From JACCVG01 sp034664165 (GTDB lineage Bacteria; Actinomycetota; Thermoleophilia; Solirubrobacterales; Thermoleophilaceae), in NCBI GenBank assembly GCA_034664165.1, contig JAXDIE010000021.1, forward strand, positions 1 to 52,236: a DNA stretch of 52,236 bases, given 5' to 3'. This document shows, in pieces, positions 26,213 through 34,198 of this stretch. A program made the position numbers and the translations under genes. The notes under the pieces were generated by a model that made no database searches, had not been told where the DNA came from, and worked only from the letters and a program-made list of their open reading frames with translations. Position 1 is the first letter of the stretch, and each line of letters begins with the position of its first letter.

Positions 26213-27807
26213 ACGGTTCCGCCTCCGTTCTCGTGCCTGCCGTTGCGGTTGCCACGGTGCTTGCCGCCACCGTGCTTGCCCCCGCCCTTCTTGCCGCCGC
26301 CGGTGATGTCGACCTTGGCACGCTTGCTCTCGTTGTCGAGGCTCGCCGTGATCTTCGCGCTGCCCCGGTTGGAGGTGGTGCTGAACACGGTGCGGGCCAC
26401 TCCGTCGAGCGTCCGTGCGCGCTTGCGGATCCGGCCCTTCGTTGCCGTAAAGCCGATCGTCGTGCGGTTGGGGAAGAAGGAGACAGGCGTGTCGCCGGCC
26501 GAGTTGCGCAGCACCGTTGCGTTCACGTCGGTGGCGCGGCCGTTCGGCGCCAGCGTGTCCTTGTTGGCGGCGACCCTCAGGGTCAGCCACGGATCGAAGT
26601 TGATGTTGGCCCCGATGTTCTCGCAGCGGTTGAGCGCGTCGTTGGGGCCCTGGTTGCAGCCCCACCAGTTGTTGTCCGCGTCGACCAGCTCGGTTGCGCT
26701 GGGGTCGGTGTTGTTCACGCCGCGGCTATTGCGCACGATCCGGTTGAACTCGACCTTCAGCTCGCCGGTGTAGGCGTCCTCGCCTGGCAGGGCGGGGTCG
26801 TCGGAGATGCTCACGCCGCGCCGGGCATCGGTGATCGTGTTGCCGATCACCTGAACCTGCCCGTTGGGCCCCAGCCCGAGGCGGTTGGACATCAGGACGC
26901 CGGTGTCCTTGAAGCTGAAGTCGAGTGCCGTGCGGGGTACCTGGCGCTTCTCTGCGGCGATGAACCGGTTCTGGCGGATGATCGCGCCGTTCACGTCGCC
27001 GCCGAAGGTCACCGCGTTGAAGGACACGCGCCCTGGCTTGAGGCTCTGGTTGGCCAGGATGCTGATGCTGCGCGCGCTCTGCATGAAGATGCCGGCGTCG
27101 TCGGAGAACTTGTTGCCCACGATGTCGATGCCCTCGGAGAGCGGGGCGGGAGGGCCAGAGATGCGGATGCCGTTGATCCGGGCGCCGCCGAAGAGGTTGG
27201 CCGAGATCTCGACGTTCGAGACCCCGAGGCTCGAAACGATTCCGCTGGCGTCGACGTCGTCCGCGCCCGGGGCGTTGTTGTTGTTGTCGATCCGGTTCTG
27301 CTGGACGTAGGTGCGCGTGGTCGCGCTCGGCGGTCCATCCAGCTCGATGCCGTTCTGGTTGTTGGTGATCACGTTGTTCAGGATCCGGTGGCCGGTCGTG
27401 GCCGGGGCGGTGAGGATGCCTGGCCCGTTCTCGTTGTCCTGGAGGCGGAAGCCGTTGAGCGTCACACCGTCGGTCGTGATCTCCGCGCCCTTGGTGATGA
27501 TCGACTCGCCGCTGGAGCTGGCTCGCGTGCGCGCGTCGATGTTGGCCTTGGCACCGCGCAGCTCGAGGCGCTTGTTCACCAGAACATGCTCGTCGTATAT
27601 GCCGGCCTTGACCTCGATGGTGTCGCCGGGCACGACAGGGGTGGCGGGCGTGCCGTCGATCCCCTGCTGGATCGTCGGAAACGTGCACCCGGCGGCGCAG
27701 ACGGTGAAGGTGTTGGCCTGGGCTGGAGCGGCCGCAACCAGCATCACGACGACGCCGAAGATGGCGCCGGCGAGCGTTCGCCGTGGTGATGAGGACTGTG
27801 AAAGCAC
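26209..27807 (-). CDS. Secreted right-handed parallel beta-helix protein B
   Basis: A 532-residue paralogue of the next gene. The signal peptide follows a basic start (SSPRRTLAGAIFGVVVMLVA, cut near AQA). The helix begins CTFPTIQQGIDG and GDTIEVKAGIYDEHVLVNKR, continues through Asn-rich coils (ILNNVITNNQNGIELDG), and ends at ADNNWWGCN. A C-terminal Ig-like domain (NRTTIGFTATKGRIRKRART) precedes a Gly/Lys/His-rich tail (GGGKKGGGKHGGGKHRG). The GTG at 27807 gives a normal signal peptide; a TTG at 27852 would add 15 residues. It overlaps the next gene by 4 bases, so both are made together. The basic tail could bind anionic wall polymers; that is a guess. Confidence 0.83.
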   Translation of the reverse strand: MLSQSSSPRRTLAGAIFGVVVMLVAAAPAQANTFTVCAAGCTFPTIQQGIDGTPATPVVPGDTIEVKAGIYDEHVLVNKRLELRGAKANIDARTRASSSGESIITKGAEITTDGVTLNGFRLQDNENGPGILTAPATTGHRILNNVITNNQNGIELDGPPSATTRTYVQQNRIDNNNNAPGADDVDASGIVSSLGVSNVEISANLFGGARINGIRISGPPAPLSEGIDIVGNKFSDDAGIFMQSARSISILANQSLKPGRVSFNAVTFGGDVNGAIIRQNRFIAAEKRQVPRTALDFSFKDTGVLMSNRLGLGPNGQVQVIGNTITDARRGVSISDDPALPGEDAYTGELKVEFNRIVRNSRGVNNTDPSATELVDADNNWWGCNQGPNDALNRCENIGANINFDPWLTLRVAANKDTLAPNGRATDVNATVLRNSAGDTPVSFFPNRTTIGFTATKGRIRKRARTLDGVARTVFSTTSNRGSAKITASLDNESKRAKVDITGGGKKGGGKHGGGKHRGNRNGRHENGGGTV

Positions 27808-28000
27808 GTGAATTGGTGCGCGTGGGCTCCCGGCCCCGCGGCCGGCCGACAATAAAGGAGCTTTTCGCTATTTGCGGCAATAAACCGCCCAATTCGAAGG
27901 AGTTGCGGGCGCCGCGCCGACGCCCCAGGACGCCAGTGGTCGAAAACGTCCCCACCCGGGACGGAAAACGCCAATCGCGGCTGGGCGTAGCCTCCGCGCG

Positions 28001-28762
28001 ATGCCCGACACCAAACGAGCCCTGGCAATCGTGGTCGCTCGCGACGAGGAGGCCGCCCTGCCTGCGGTCCTGGCCGCCCTCCCTGCGGCCGTCGGCTGCG
28101 TGCCCCTGGACGTGCTGGTGGTCGACGACGGCTCGACCGACGTGACCGCGCGGCTCGCCCGTCAGGCCGGCGCCACCATCATCTCCCACGGCTACTCCCG
28201 CGGTCTGGGAGCTGCGCTCCGCACCGGGCTCGCGCACGCGGCGAACGGTGGCTACCGGGCAGCCGTCTACCTCGACGGCGATGGCGAATACGACCCAGCC
28301 GAGGCAGACACCCTCATTGCCGCCGTTCTGGACGACGGCGCCGACTACGTGATCGGGTCGCGCTTCCTGGGCACAAGGATCGGGATGGCCACCCACCGCT
28401 CGATCACGAACCGACTGCTCACCAGCCTGATGAGCGCCCTCACCCGCACACCCATGACCGACTCCCAGTCGGGATACCGCGCCTTCTCGCCGCGCGCGCT
28501 GGCGCTGGCCCGCATCCGCCACGACTACAACTACGCCCAGGTCCTGACGCTGAGCCTCTGGGGGCAGCGAATCGAGCCCGTGGAGGTCCCGATCACCTAC
28601 GCGCGCCGGACCAGCGGAGCCAGCTTCATCCGCCACGGCGAGTACCTGCGCAAGGTCACCCCGGCCCTGATCGCCGAGTACCGCGAGGCCCGAAGCCTCA
28701 GGCGCCGAGCCCCTTGGCGATCACCATCTGTTGCACCTCGTCCGTCCCCTCGCCGATCGTGA
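28001..28762 (+). CDS. Family 2 glycosyltransferase
   Basis: A 253-residue GT-A glycosyltransferase of the dolichol-phosphate mannosyltransferase-like type. VVARDEEAALPAVLAALP starts the nucleotide domain; LDVLVVDDGSTDVTARLARQ, YLDGDGEYDPAEADTLI and VIGSRFLG give the sugar-nucleotide and metal-binding motifs; TDSQSGYRAFSPRAL is the conserved acceptor-side element. No membrane helices are present. The C-terminal ~22 residues are Arg/Pro/Ser-rich and lie in the 65-base overlap with the convergent acyl-CoA dehydrogenase gene, so they may be a recent read-through extension. Confidence 0.88.
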   Translation: MPDTKRALAIVVARDEEAALPAVLAALPAAVGCVPLDVLVVDDGSTDVTARLARQAGATIISHGYSRGLGAALRTGLAHAANGGYRAAVYLDGDGEYDPAEADTLIAAVLDDGADYVIGSRFLGTRIGMATHRSITNRLLTSLMSALTRTPMTDSQSGYRAFSPRALALARIRHDYNYAQVLTLSLWGQRIEPVEVPITYARRTSGASFIRHGEYLRKVTPALIAEYREARSLRRRAPWRSPSVAPRPSPRRS

Positions 28763-29831
28763 GGATCTTGGCGTCGCGGTAGAAGCGGGCGATGGGGTAC
28801 TCCTCGATGAAGCCATAGCCGCCGTGGATCTGCAGCGCCTCCTCGGCACAGCGCACCGCCAGGCGGCCCGTCTTGAGCTTGGCCTGGGCTGCGGTAAGGC
28901 CGAAGTCCCGCCCTTGGTCCTTCAGGAACGCGGCTCTGTACGTGAGCTGGCGCGCGGCCTCGATCTCGGTGGACATGTCGGCCAGCTTGCCCTGGATGGC
29001 CTGGAACTTGGAGATCGGCTTGCCGAAGGCCTTGCGCTCCTTGGCATAGGCCAGCGCCTGGTCGAGCGCGCCCTGGGCCAGGCCGAGCCCCATGGCGGCT
29101 ACGGAGATCCTCCCCCCGGCGAGTGTCGCCAGGAACTGCGCCAGGCCCTTGCCGCGGTGGCCGATGAGGTTGCCCTCCGGCACGCGGCAGCTCTCGAAAG
29201 CCAGCGGCCGGGTATCGGACGCGTTCCAGCCCATCTTGTCGTAGGGCGGTTCCACCGTGTATCCGGGCGTGCCGTTGGGCACGTAGATGTTCGAGATCTC
29301 GTCCTCGCCCGTGACAGCCGTGATGGTCACCCCGCCGGTGATCTCGGTGCCCGCGTTGGTTATGAACTGCTTGGTGCCGTCGATCACCCACTCGCCACCC
29401 TCGAGCCTGGCCCTTGTCTGGGTGTTCCCGGCGTCCGAGCCCGCCTCGGGCTCGGTCAGGCCGAACGACCAGAGCTTCCTGCCGGAGCAGAGCTGGGGAA
29501 GCAGCTCGGCCTTCTGCTCTTCGGAGCCGAAGGCATAGATGGGGTAGGTGCCGAGCGAGGTGTGGGCGGCCACTGTGATGCCCACCGAGGAGTCGATCCG
29601 GGCGAGCTCCTCTACCACCAGCGTGTAGGAGATGTTGTCGGCTCCGCCGCCGCCGTACTCCTGCGGGTAGGGCACTCCCATCAGGCCTAGCTCGCCGAGC
29701 TTCTGGATGACCTCGACCGGGAAGCGGTGGGCGCGGTCGATCTCGTGGGCGATCGGCGCGACCTCCTTCTCCGCGAAGTCGCGCGTGAGGTTGCGGATGT
29801 CCTTCTGCTCGTCGGTCAGATCGAAGTTCAT
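28698..29831 (-). CDS. Acyl-CoA dehydrogenase
   Basis: A 377-residue flavoprotein of the ACAD family. FDLTDEQKDIRNLTRDFAEK begins the N-terminal helical domain. FGLTEPEAGSDAGNTQTRAR and WVIDGTKQFITNA bind FAD. The catalytic base is predicted to be Glu361 in IGEGTDEVQQ, the short/medium-chain position; LQIHGGYGFIEEYPIARFYR precedes it. It oxidises acyl-CoA to the 2-enoyl-CoA, passing electrons to electron-transfer flavoprotein. The chain-length preference is unknown. The ATG lies 43 bases from the divergent small gene at 29875. Confidence 0.93.
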   Translation of the reverse strand: MNFDLTDEQKDIRNLTRDFAEKEVAPIAHEIDRAHRFPVEVIQKLGELGLMGVPYPQEYGGGGADNISYTLVVEELARIDSSVGITVAAHTSLGTYPIYAFGSEEQKAELLPQLCSGRKLWSFGLTEPEAGSDAGNTQTRARLEGGEWVIDGTKQFITNAGTEITGGVTITAVTGEDEISNIYVPNGTPGYTVEPPYDKMGWNASDTRPLAFESCRVPEGNLIGHRGKGLAQFLATLAGGRISVAAMGLGLAQGALDQALAYAKERKAFGKPISKFQAIQGKLADMSTEIEAARQLTYRAAFLKDQGRDFGLTAAQAKLKTGRLAVRCAEEALQIHGGYGFIEEYPIARFYRDAKILTIGEGTDEVQQMVIAKGLGA

Positions 29832-29874
29832 GCAGGCGGCACTCTATTTCGCGATGGCTCGCTAAGGTCGGCGG

Positions 29875-30228
29875 ATGGGCAAGCGCGGCCGCAAGAAGTC
29901 CCAGGAAGCTCCCGCCAAGACCGTCGATTACACCGACTCCGACGGAAACATCCTGACCGTGCGCGAAAAGCTCTCGCTGCTCAGCGTGGGGACGCTGAAG
30001 GCGTCGCGGACCGGCGGGGCCGCGGCCACCGTCGACGACGTGTGGCGCAGGCGAACGGAGTTGCTCTTCGAGCGCTTCGTGGTCAGCTGGACGATCTTCG
30101 ATCTGCCGCTGACCAACCAGAAGGAGCTGCTCGGGCGCTACCGCATGGCGGACCAGGACACGCAGCGCTGGGTGCGCAAGACACTGGACGAGCACATCCG
30201 TATGCACCAGCCCGAGCTGGCGGACTAG
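29875..30228 (+). CDS. Conserved hypothetical protein
   Basis: A 117-residue protein with a basic N-terminus (MGKRGRKKSQEAP) followed by a compact helical part: VREKLSLLSVGTLKASRTGG, VWRRRTELLFERFVVSW and NQKELLGRYRMADQDTQRWV. There is no signal peptide or membrane segment. I do not recognise a functional family. It precedes the GMC oxidoreductase by 37 bases and could be co-transcribed with it. Confidence 0.7.
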   Translation: MGKRGRKKSQEAPAKTVDYTDSDGNILTVREKLSLLSVGTLKASRTGGAAATVDDVWRRRTELLFERFVVSWTIFDLPLTNQKELLGRYRMADQDTQRWVRKTLDEHIRMHQPELAD

Positions 30229-30265
30229 GATCGCCACCGGGAATCGGCCAACCGAGGAGAGATAC

Positions 30266-32242
30266 ATGTCAGTTGTTGCCTCCGTGCTCAGCGATCACCA
30301 GCGCGCCACGCTCGAGGCGCTGTGTGACACCTTCGTCCCCTCGGTCCAGTCGGACACCCAGGACCCGGTCGAGAAGGAGTTCCTGGCGCGTTCGGCCAGC
30401 GACATGGGCCTTGTGGAGCAGATCGAGGCGATGCTGGCCGAGGCCATGACCGCTGACGAGATCGCCGGCCTCGGGGCTCTCCTCGACGCACTGGCCGAGC
30501 ACGACTTCGCGGCGCTCGACGTGGCAGCCCGCACCGACCTCGTGCACGACACCACCGCCGCCGATGCCGAGGCAGGCCTGGGCCTGGCGTCGCTCAGGGC
30601 CCTCACCTACCTCCTCTTCTACGCGCTCCCCGACGAGCAGGGCTCCAACCCCAACTGGGAGGCCATCGGCTACCCGGGCCCCATCACCGATCCGCCGTCG
30701 GCCGAGCAGGCGCCGAAGACGCTCACGGTCGAGGACGTCAGCGGAGCCGAGGCCACGCTCACGGCGGACGCGGTCGTGGTCGGATCGGGAGCGGGCGGTT
30801 CCGTGGTCGCCGCGAGGCTGGCCGAGGCGGGCAAGAGCGTGATCGTGCTCGAGATGGGGCAGTACCGCAACGAGTCGGACTTCAAGGGGCTCGAGCTGGT
30901 CGGCTACCAGGAGCTCTACTACGGAGCCGGCCTGGCCGCGTCCGAGGACGGGTCGATCGGGATCCTCGCCGGCTCCACCCTGGGCGGCGGGACAGTCGTG
31001 AACTACATGAACTGCATCCGCACGCCGGATCACATCCGCAAGGAGTGGGCGGGCCACGGCCTCGAGGGCCTCGACGACCCGGCGTATGACGACCGGATCG
31101 ACACGGTGCTCGAGCGCATCAACGCCAACACCGAGGCCACGACCCAGAACGGGACCCACACCAAGCTGATGCAGGGCCTCGATGCCCTGGGGCACCCACA
31201 CCGCCCGATCGTGCGCAACGCCTCGCTGGATGACAAGCCCGAGAACTGCGGCTACTGCGCCATGGGCTGCCAGCACGGCTGCAAGCGCTCGGCCATGAAG
31301 ACCTGGCTCCAGGACGCCTCCGACAACGGGGCCCGCGCCGTGGTGGGCTGCCACGCCGATCGCATAATCACCGCGGGCGGCGCAGCCACCGGCGTGGCGG
31401 CGACCATCACCCATGCCGATGGCTCCACAACCGCGCTGACGGTCGAGGCCCCGACCGTGGTCGTGGCCTGCGGCTCCGTGGAGTCACCCGCCCTGCTGCT
31501 TCGCTCAGGGATCGGCGGCCCGGCTGCGGGCAAGAACCTGCGCCTTCACCAGGCCTTCCTCGTGATGGGCGTCTACGACGAGCCCATCGAAGGCTGGAAG
31601 GGCCAGGTCCAGTCGCTGGTCTCCGACGCCTATGCCGACCTGGAGGACGGCCACGGCTTCCTGATCGAGGCCACGGGCATGTTCCCGGGCCTGATCGGCG
31701 CCAGCTACCCGTGGGAGAGCGGAGCCGAATCCAAGGCGGCGATGCTCGGCTTCCGCTGGCATGCGCCGTTCATCACCGTCGGCCGCGATCACGGCTCCGG
31801 CGAGGTGGTGCTCGACGACCTCGGGCGTGCGGTGGTGCGCTGGGGGCTGAACGACCCCGTGGACATGCGCATGGCGGTTCGCGCGCACGTCGAGCTGTGC
31901 CGCCTGCATCAGGCGGCCGGCGCTCGGGAGATCTTCACCGGCCACGCGCGCCGGATCGGCTGGCGTCACGGAGAGGATTTCGACGCGTTCCTGGAGCAGG
32001 TGCAGGCCGCTCCGTACGGCCCCAATGACGTGGCGTGCTTCACCGCGCACCAGATGGGCGCATGCCGCATGGGATCGGATCCGCAGACGTCCGTGGCCGA
32101 CGGCAACGGGCAGCTGCACGACACCAAGGGCGTGTGGATCGGCGACGCCTCGGCGTTCCCGTCGGCGCCGGGCGTGAACCCGATGATCTCGATCATGACG
32201 CTGGCCCACCGGACCGGCGAGAAGATCCTGCAAGCCAGCTGA
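30266..32242 (+). CDS. GMC oxidoreductase, long-chain alcohol oxidase-like
   Basis: A 658-residue flavoprotein. An N-terminal helical domain (LSDHQRATLEALCDTFVPSV) resembles gluconate 2-dehydrogenase subunit 3-like regions. The FAD dinucleotide fold (VVVGSGAGGSVVAARLAEAG) is near 170-190. A Cys-rich segment CGYCAMGCQHGCKRS starts at Cys328, and the C-terminal GMC motif contains VNPMISIMTLAHRTGEKIL. This architecture matches long-chain fatty alcohol oxidases. It probably oxidises an alcohol or sterol, reducing O2 or another acceptor. The ATG has a strong GAGGAGA ribosome site. The ion channel gene starts on its stop codon. Confidence 0.9.
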   Translation: MSVVASVLSDHQRATLEALCDTFVPSVQSDTQDPVEKEFLARSASDMGLVEQIEAMLAEAMTADEIAGLGALLDALAEHDFAALDVAARTDLVHDTTAADAEAGLGLASLRALTYLLFYALPDEQGSNPNWEAIGYPGPITDPPSAEQAPKTLTVEDVSGAEATLTADAVVVGSGAGGSVVAARLAEAGKSVIVLEMGQYRNESDFKGLELVGYQELYYGAGLAASEDGSIGILAGSTLGGGTVVNYMNCIRTPDHIRKEWAGHGLEGLDDPAYDDRIDTVLERINANTEATTQNGTHTKLMQGLDALGHPHRPIVRNASLDDKPENCGYCAMGCQHGCKRSAMKTWLQDASDNGARAVVGCHADRIITAGGAATGVAATITHADGSTTALTVEAPTVVVACGSVESPALLLRSGIGGPAAGKNLRLHQAFLVMGVYDEPIEGWKGQVQSLVSDAYADLEDGHGFLIEATGMFPGLIGASYPWESGAESKAAMLGFRWHAPFITVGRDHGSGEVVLDDLGRAVVRWGLNDPVDMRMAVRAHVELCRLHQAAGAREIFTGHARRIGWRHGEDFDAFLEQVQAAPYGPNDVACFTAHQMGACRMGSDPQTSVADGNGQLHDTKGVWIGDASAFPSAPGVNPMISIMTLAHRTGEKILQAS

Positions 32243-33111
32243 GCCGGATCCAGCAGACATGCGCCCGGGCCGTCGAGGCCTGGTGGTTCACAGCGATCGT
32301 CTTCGTCGCGATCCTGATCAACGCGGCTGCGCTGGGCGCCGAAACGTACGGCACGATCGCGACCGACTACGGGAACCTTCTGCTCTGGGTCAACCACGTC
32401 TGCCTGGCCGTGTTCACGGTCGAGCTGGCCATTCGGTTGCTCGCCTACGCGCCGAACTTCCGCGAGTTCTTCAGGTCCGGCTGGAACGTCTTCGACTTTG
32501 TGGTGATCGCGGCGTCCTTCGTGCCGTTCCTGGGCGACAGCGCCACGATTCTGCGCCTGGTCCGTCTGGCCCGGATCGTGCGGGTGGTGTCCCTGTTTCC
32601 CGATCTTCGGATCCTGCTGGTCGCGGTCGGCCGTTCGATACCGCCGATCCTGAGCATGATGGTGATGGCCACGCTGATGATCTACGTCTACGCGATCGTC
32701 GGCTGGATCCTCTTCGCCCAGGCCATCCCCGCACGCTGGGGGGATGTGGGCACGGCCATGCTCAACCTGTTCGTGATGCTCACCCTGGAGAACTTCCCGG
32801 ACAATCTGGCAGAGGGCATGGCGGTCCACCCCTGGTCGTGGATCTACTTCGTCTCGTTCGCCCTGATCGCGTCCTTCCTCCTGCTGAACGTGCTGATCGG
32901 CATCGTGATCAACTCGATGGACGAGGCGCGCACCCTGGAGCACGAGCGCGAGCGCGAGGAACGGCGGGCGCTCATCCTCGCGGCCGACGGCGATCACGAG
33001 ATCGATCCCGACGAGGGGCTCAAGATGATCGCCGAGAAACTTGAGTCGGTCAGGGATGCGCTCAGCGAGCTCGAGGACGAAATCGCGCTGGTCAAAGGGT
33101 CCACTCCGTGA
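32239..33111 (+). CDS. Voltage-gated sodium channel-like protein (BacNav type; CTG start likely)
   Basis: About 290 residues, one six-helix subunit. S1 is WWFTAIVFVAILINAAALG. S4 has four arginines at every third position (LRLVRLARIVRVV). The pore loop contains TLENF (182-186), aligning with TLESW of NaChBac, and S6 is FALIASFLLLNVLIGIVINS. A C-terminal charged neck and coiled coil (LEHEREREERR, then IAEKLESVRDALSELEDEIA) fits tetramerisation in this family. No ATG, GTG or TTG lies before S1 within reasonable distance; a CTG overlapping the GMC stop (CTGA) is the best start. It likely conducts Na+ or Ca2+ on depolarisation; selectivity is uncertain because of the changed filter. Confidence 0.85.
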   Translation: MSRIQQTCARAVEAWWFTAIVFVAILINAAALGAETYGTIATDYGNLLLWVNHVCLAVFTVELAIRLLAYAPNFREFFRSGWNVFDFVVIAASFVPFLGDSATILRLVRLARIVRVVSLFPDLRILLVAVGRSIPPILSMMVMATLMIYVYAIVGWILFAQAIPARWGDVGTAMLNLFVMLTLENFPDNLAEGMAVHPWSWIYFVSFALIASFLLLNVLIGIVINSMDEARTLEHEREREERRALILAADGDHEIDPDEGLKMIAEKLESVRDALSELEDEIALVKGSTP

Positions 33112-33156
33112 CCCACATCCCTTGTGCCAACCCCCGGAATGGCCGAAGGTGAGGAT

Positions 33157-34089
33157 ATGAGGAGGGCGATCATCCTGGCGTGTGCCGGCTTCGCGGCGCT
33201 TGCGGCGTCTGTCGCCACAGCCAGCGCCCCGTCCGACGCCCCTGGGTGCCGGATCCTTCCGGCGTCGAATCCGTGGAACCAGCCGCTCAGTGGCGTGCCC
33301 GCGGCCAAGAACTCCAAGGCCATCATCAAGTCGATCGGGAAGAACGACCACATCCATGCCGACTTCGGCTCGGGTGAGTACGCCGGCGGTCCCATCGGGA
33401 TCCCGTACACCACGGTCGGCGCCTCGCAGCCACGCGTGCCCGTCTCCTTCGATTACGCCGACGAATCGGATCCCGGCCCATATCCCATCCCGCCGGGCGC
33501 GCCCATTGAAGGCGGCGCAGGTGCGGACGGCGATCGCCACGTCCTGGTCATCGATCGGGCCGACTGCGTGCTCTACGAGCTCTACGACGCCCATCCGGTG
33601 GGTGGCGGCGCCAGCTGGACCGCCGGCTCGGGCGCGATCTTCGACCTCAACTCCAACGCGGTGCGGCCCAACGGCTGGACGTCCGCCGATGCGGCCGGGT
33701 TGCCGATCCTTCCCGGGCTCGCCCGCTTCGACGAGGTCCAGTCGGGAGTCATCGACCATGCACTGCGCTTCACCGTCTCGCGCTCCAGGAACAGCCACAT
33801 CTATCCGGCGCGCCACGACGCCGGGTCCTCGGGGAAGAACCTTCCGCCGATGGGGCTGCGGCTGAAGCTCAAGCCGGGCTTCAACACCAGTTCGCTTCCC
33901 CCGCAGGCGCGCGTGATCGCCGACGCTCTCAAGCGGTACGGGATGATCGTGGCCGACAACGGGTCGGACCTCTTCATCAGTGGCACGCCGGATCCCGGGT
34001 GGGACAACGACCAGCTTCACGCGCTCGATCGCATACGCGGCAGCGACTTCAAGGTCGTCGACAGCAAGAAGATCCCACGCCCCCGGTAG
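33157..34089 (+). CDS. Secreted conserved protein of unknown function
   Basis: A 310-residue exported protein. The signal peptide is MRRAIILACAGFAALAASVA, cut near ASA. The mature part has SNPWNQPLSGVPAAKNSKAI, DFGSGEYAGGPIGIPYTTV, ESDPGPYPIPPGAPIEGG, DRHVLVIDRADCVLYELYDA and a C-terminal RYGMIVADNGSDLFISGTPD. The segments are strongly patterned, like an extracellular enzyme or binding domain, and I have seen similar proteins called hypothetical across bacteria. Conserved acidic and histidine residues (HIHADF, DRHVLV) are candidates for a metal or catalytic site. The ATG at 33157 has GGTGAGG upstream. No function is assigned. Confidence 0.82.
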   Translation: MRRAIILACAGFAALAASVATASAPSDAPGCRILPASNPWNQPLSGVPAAKNSKAIIKSIGKNDHIHADFGSGEYAGGPIGIPYTTVGASQPRVPVSFDYADESDPGPYPIPPGAPIEGGAGADGDRHVLVIDRADCVLYELYDAHPVGGGASWTAGSGAIFDLNSNAVRPNGWTSADAAGLPILPGLARFDEVQSGVIDHALRFTVSRSRNSHIYPARHDAGSSGKNLPPMGLRLKLKPGFNTSSLPPQARVIADALKRYGMIVADNGSDLFISGTPDPGWDNDQLHALDRIRGSDFKVVDSKKIPRPR

Positions 34090-34106
34090 GGCGGCTTCCA
34101 GCCGCC
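34090..34106 (+). terminator. Short GC hairpin after the secreted protein gene
   Basis: GGCGGC and GCCGCC pair around a 5-base TTCCA loop directly after the stop at 34089. There is no T-run. A second inverted repeat, GGGAC-GATCT-GTCCC, follows within 25 bases. Together they may attenuate read-through into the molybdoenzyme operon. Confidence 0.35.
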
Positions 34107-34130
34107 GCGTCGGGGACGATCTGTCCCGAA

Positions 34131-34148
34131 CTGAGGGATATCCCTCAG
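34131..34148. promoter_or_regulatory. Perfect 18-bp palindrome upstream of the molybdoenzyme operon
   Basis: CTGAGGGAT is followed directly by its exact reverse complement ATCCCTCAG. It lies 51 bases before the ATG of the first subunit gene, where an operator would be expected. It does not match the FNR (TTGAT-N4-ATCAA) or CRP consensus. Confidence 0.5.
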
Positions 34149-34198
34149 GTTTCTATGGTTTCTCGGTGGAGTTTCCCTAGTACCCTCGTGAGGTCTTC

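Noticed and set aside
24671..26773. Plus-strand open frame of 700 codons over the beta-helix genes
   Set aside because: It lies antisense to two well-supported secreted proteins with signal peptides; its valine/aspartate repeats mirror Asn-rich coils on the other strand.
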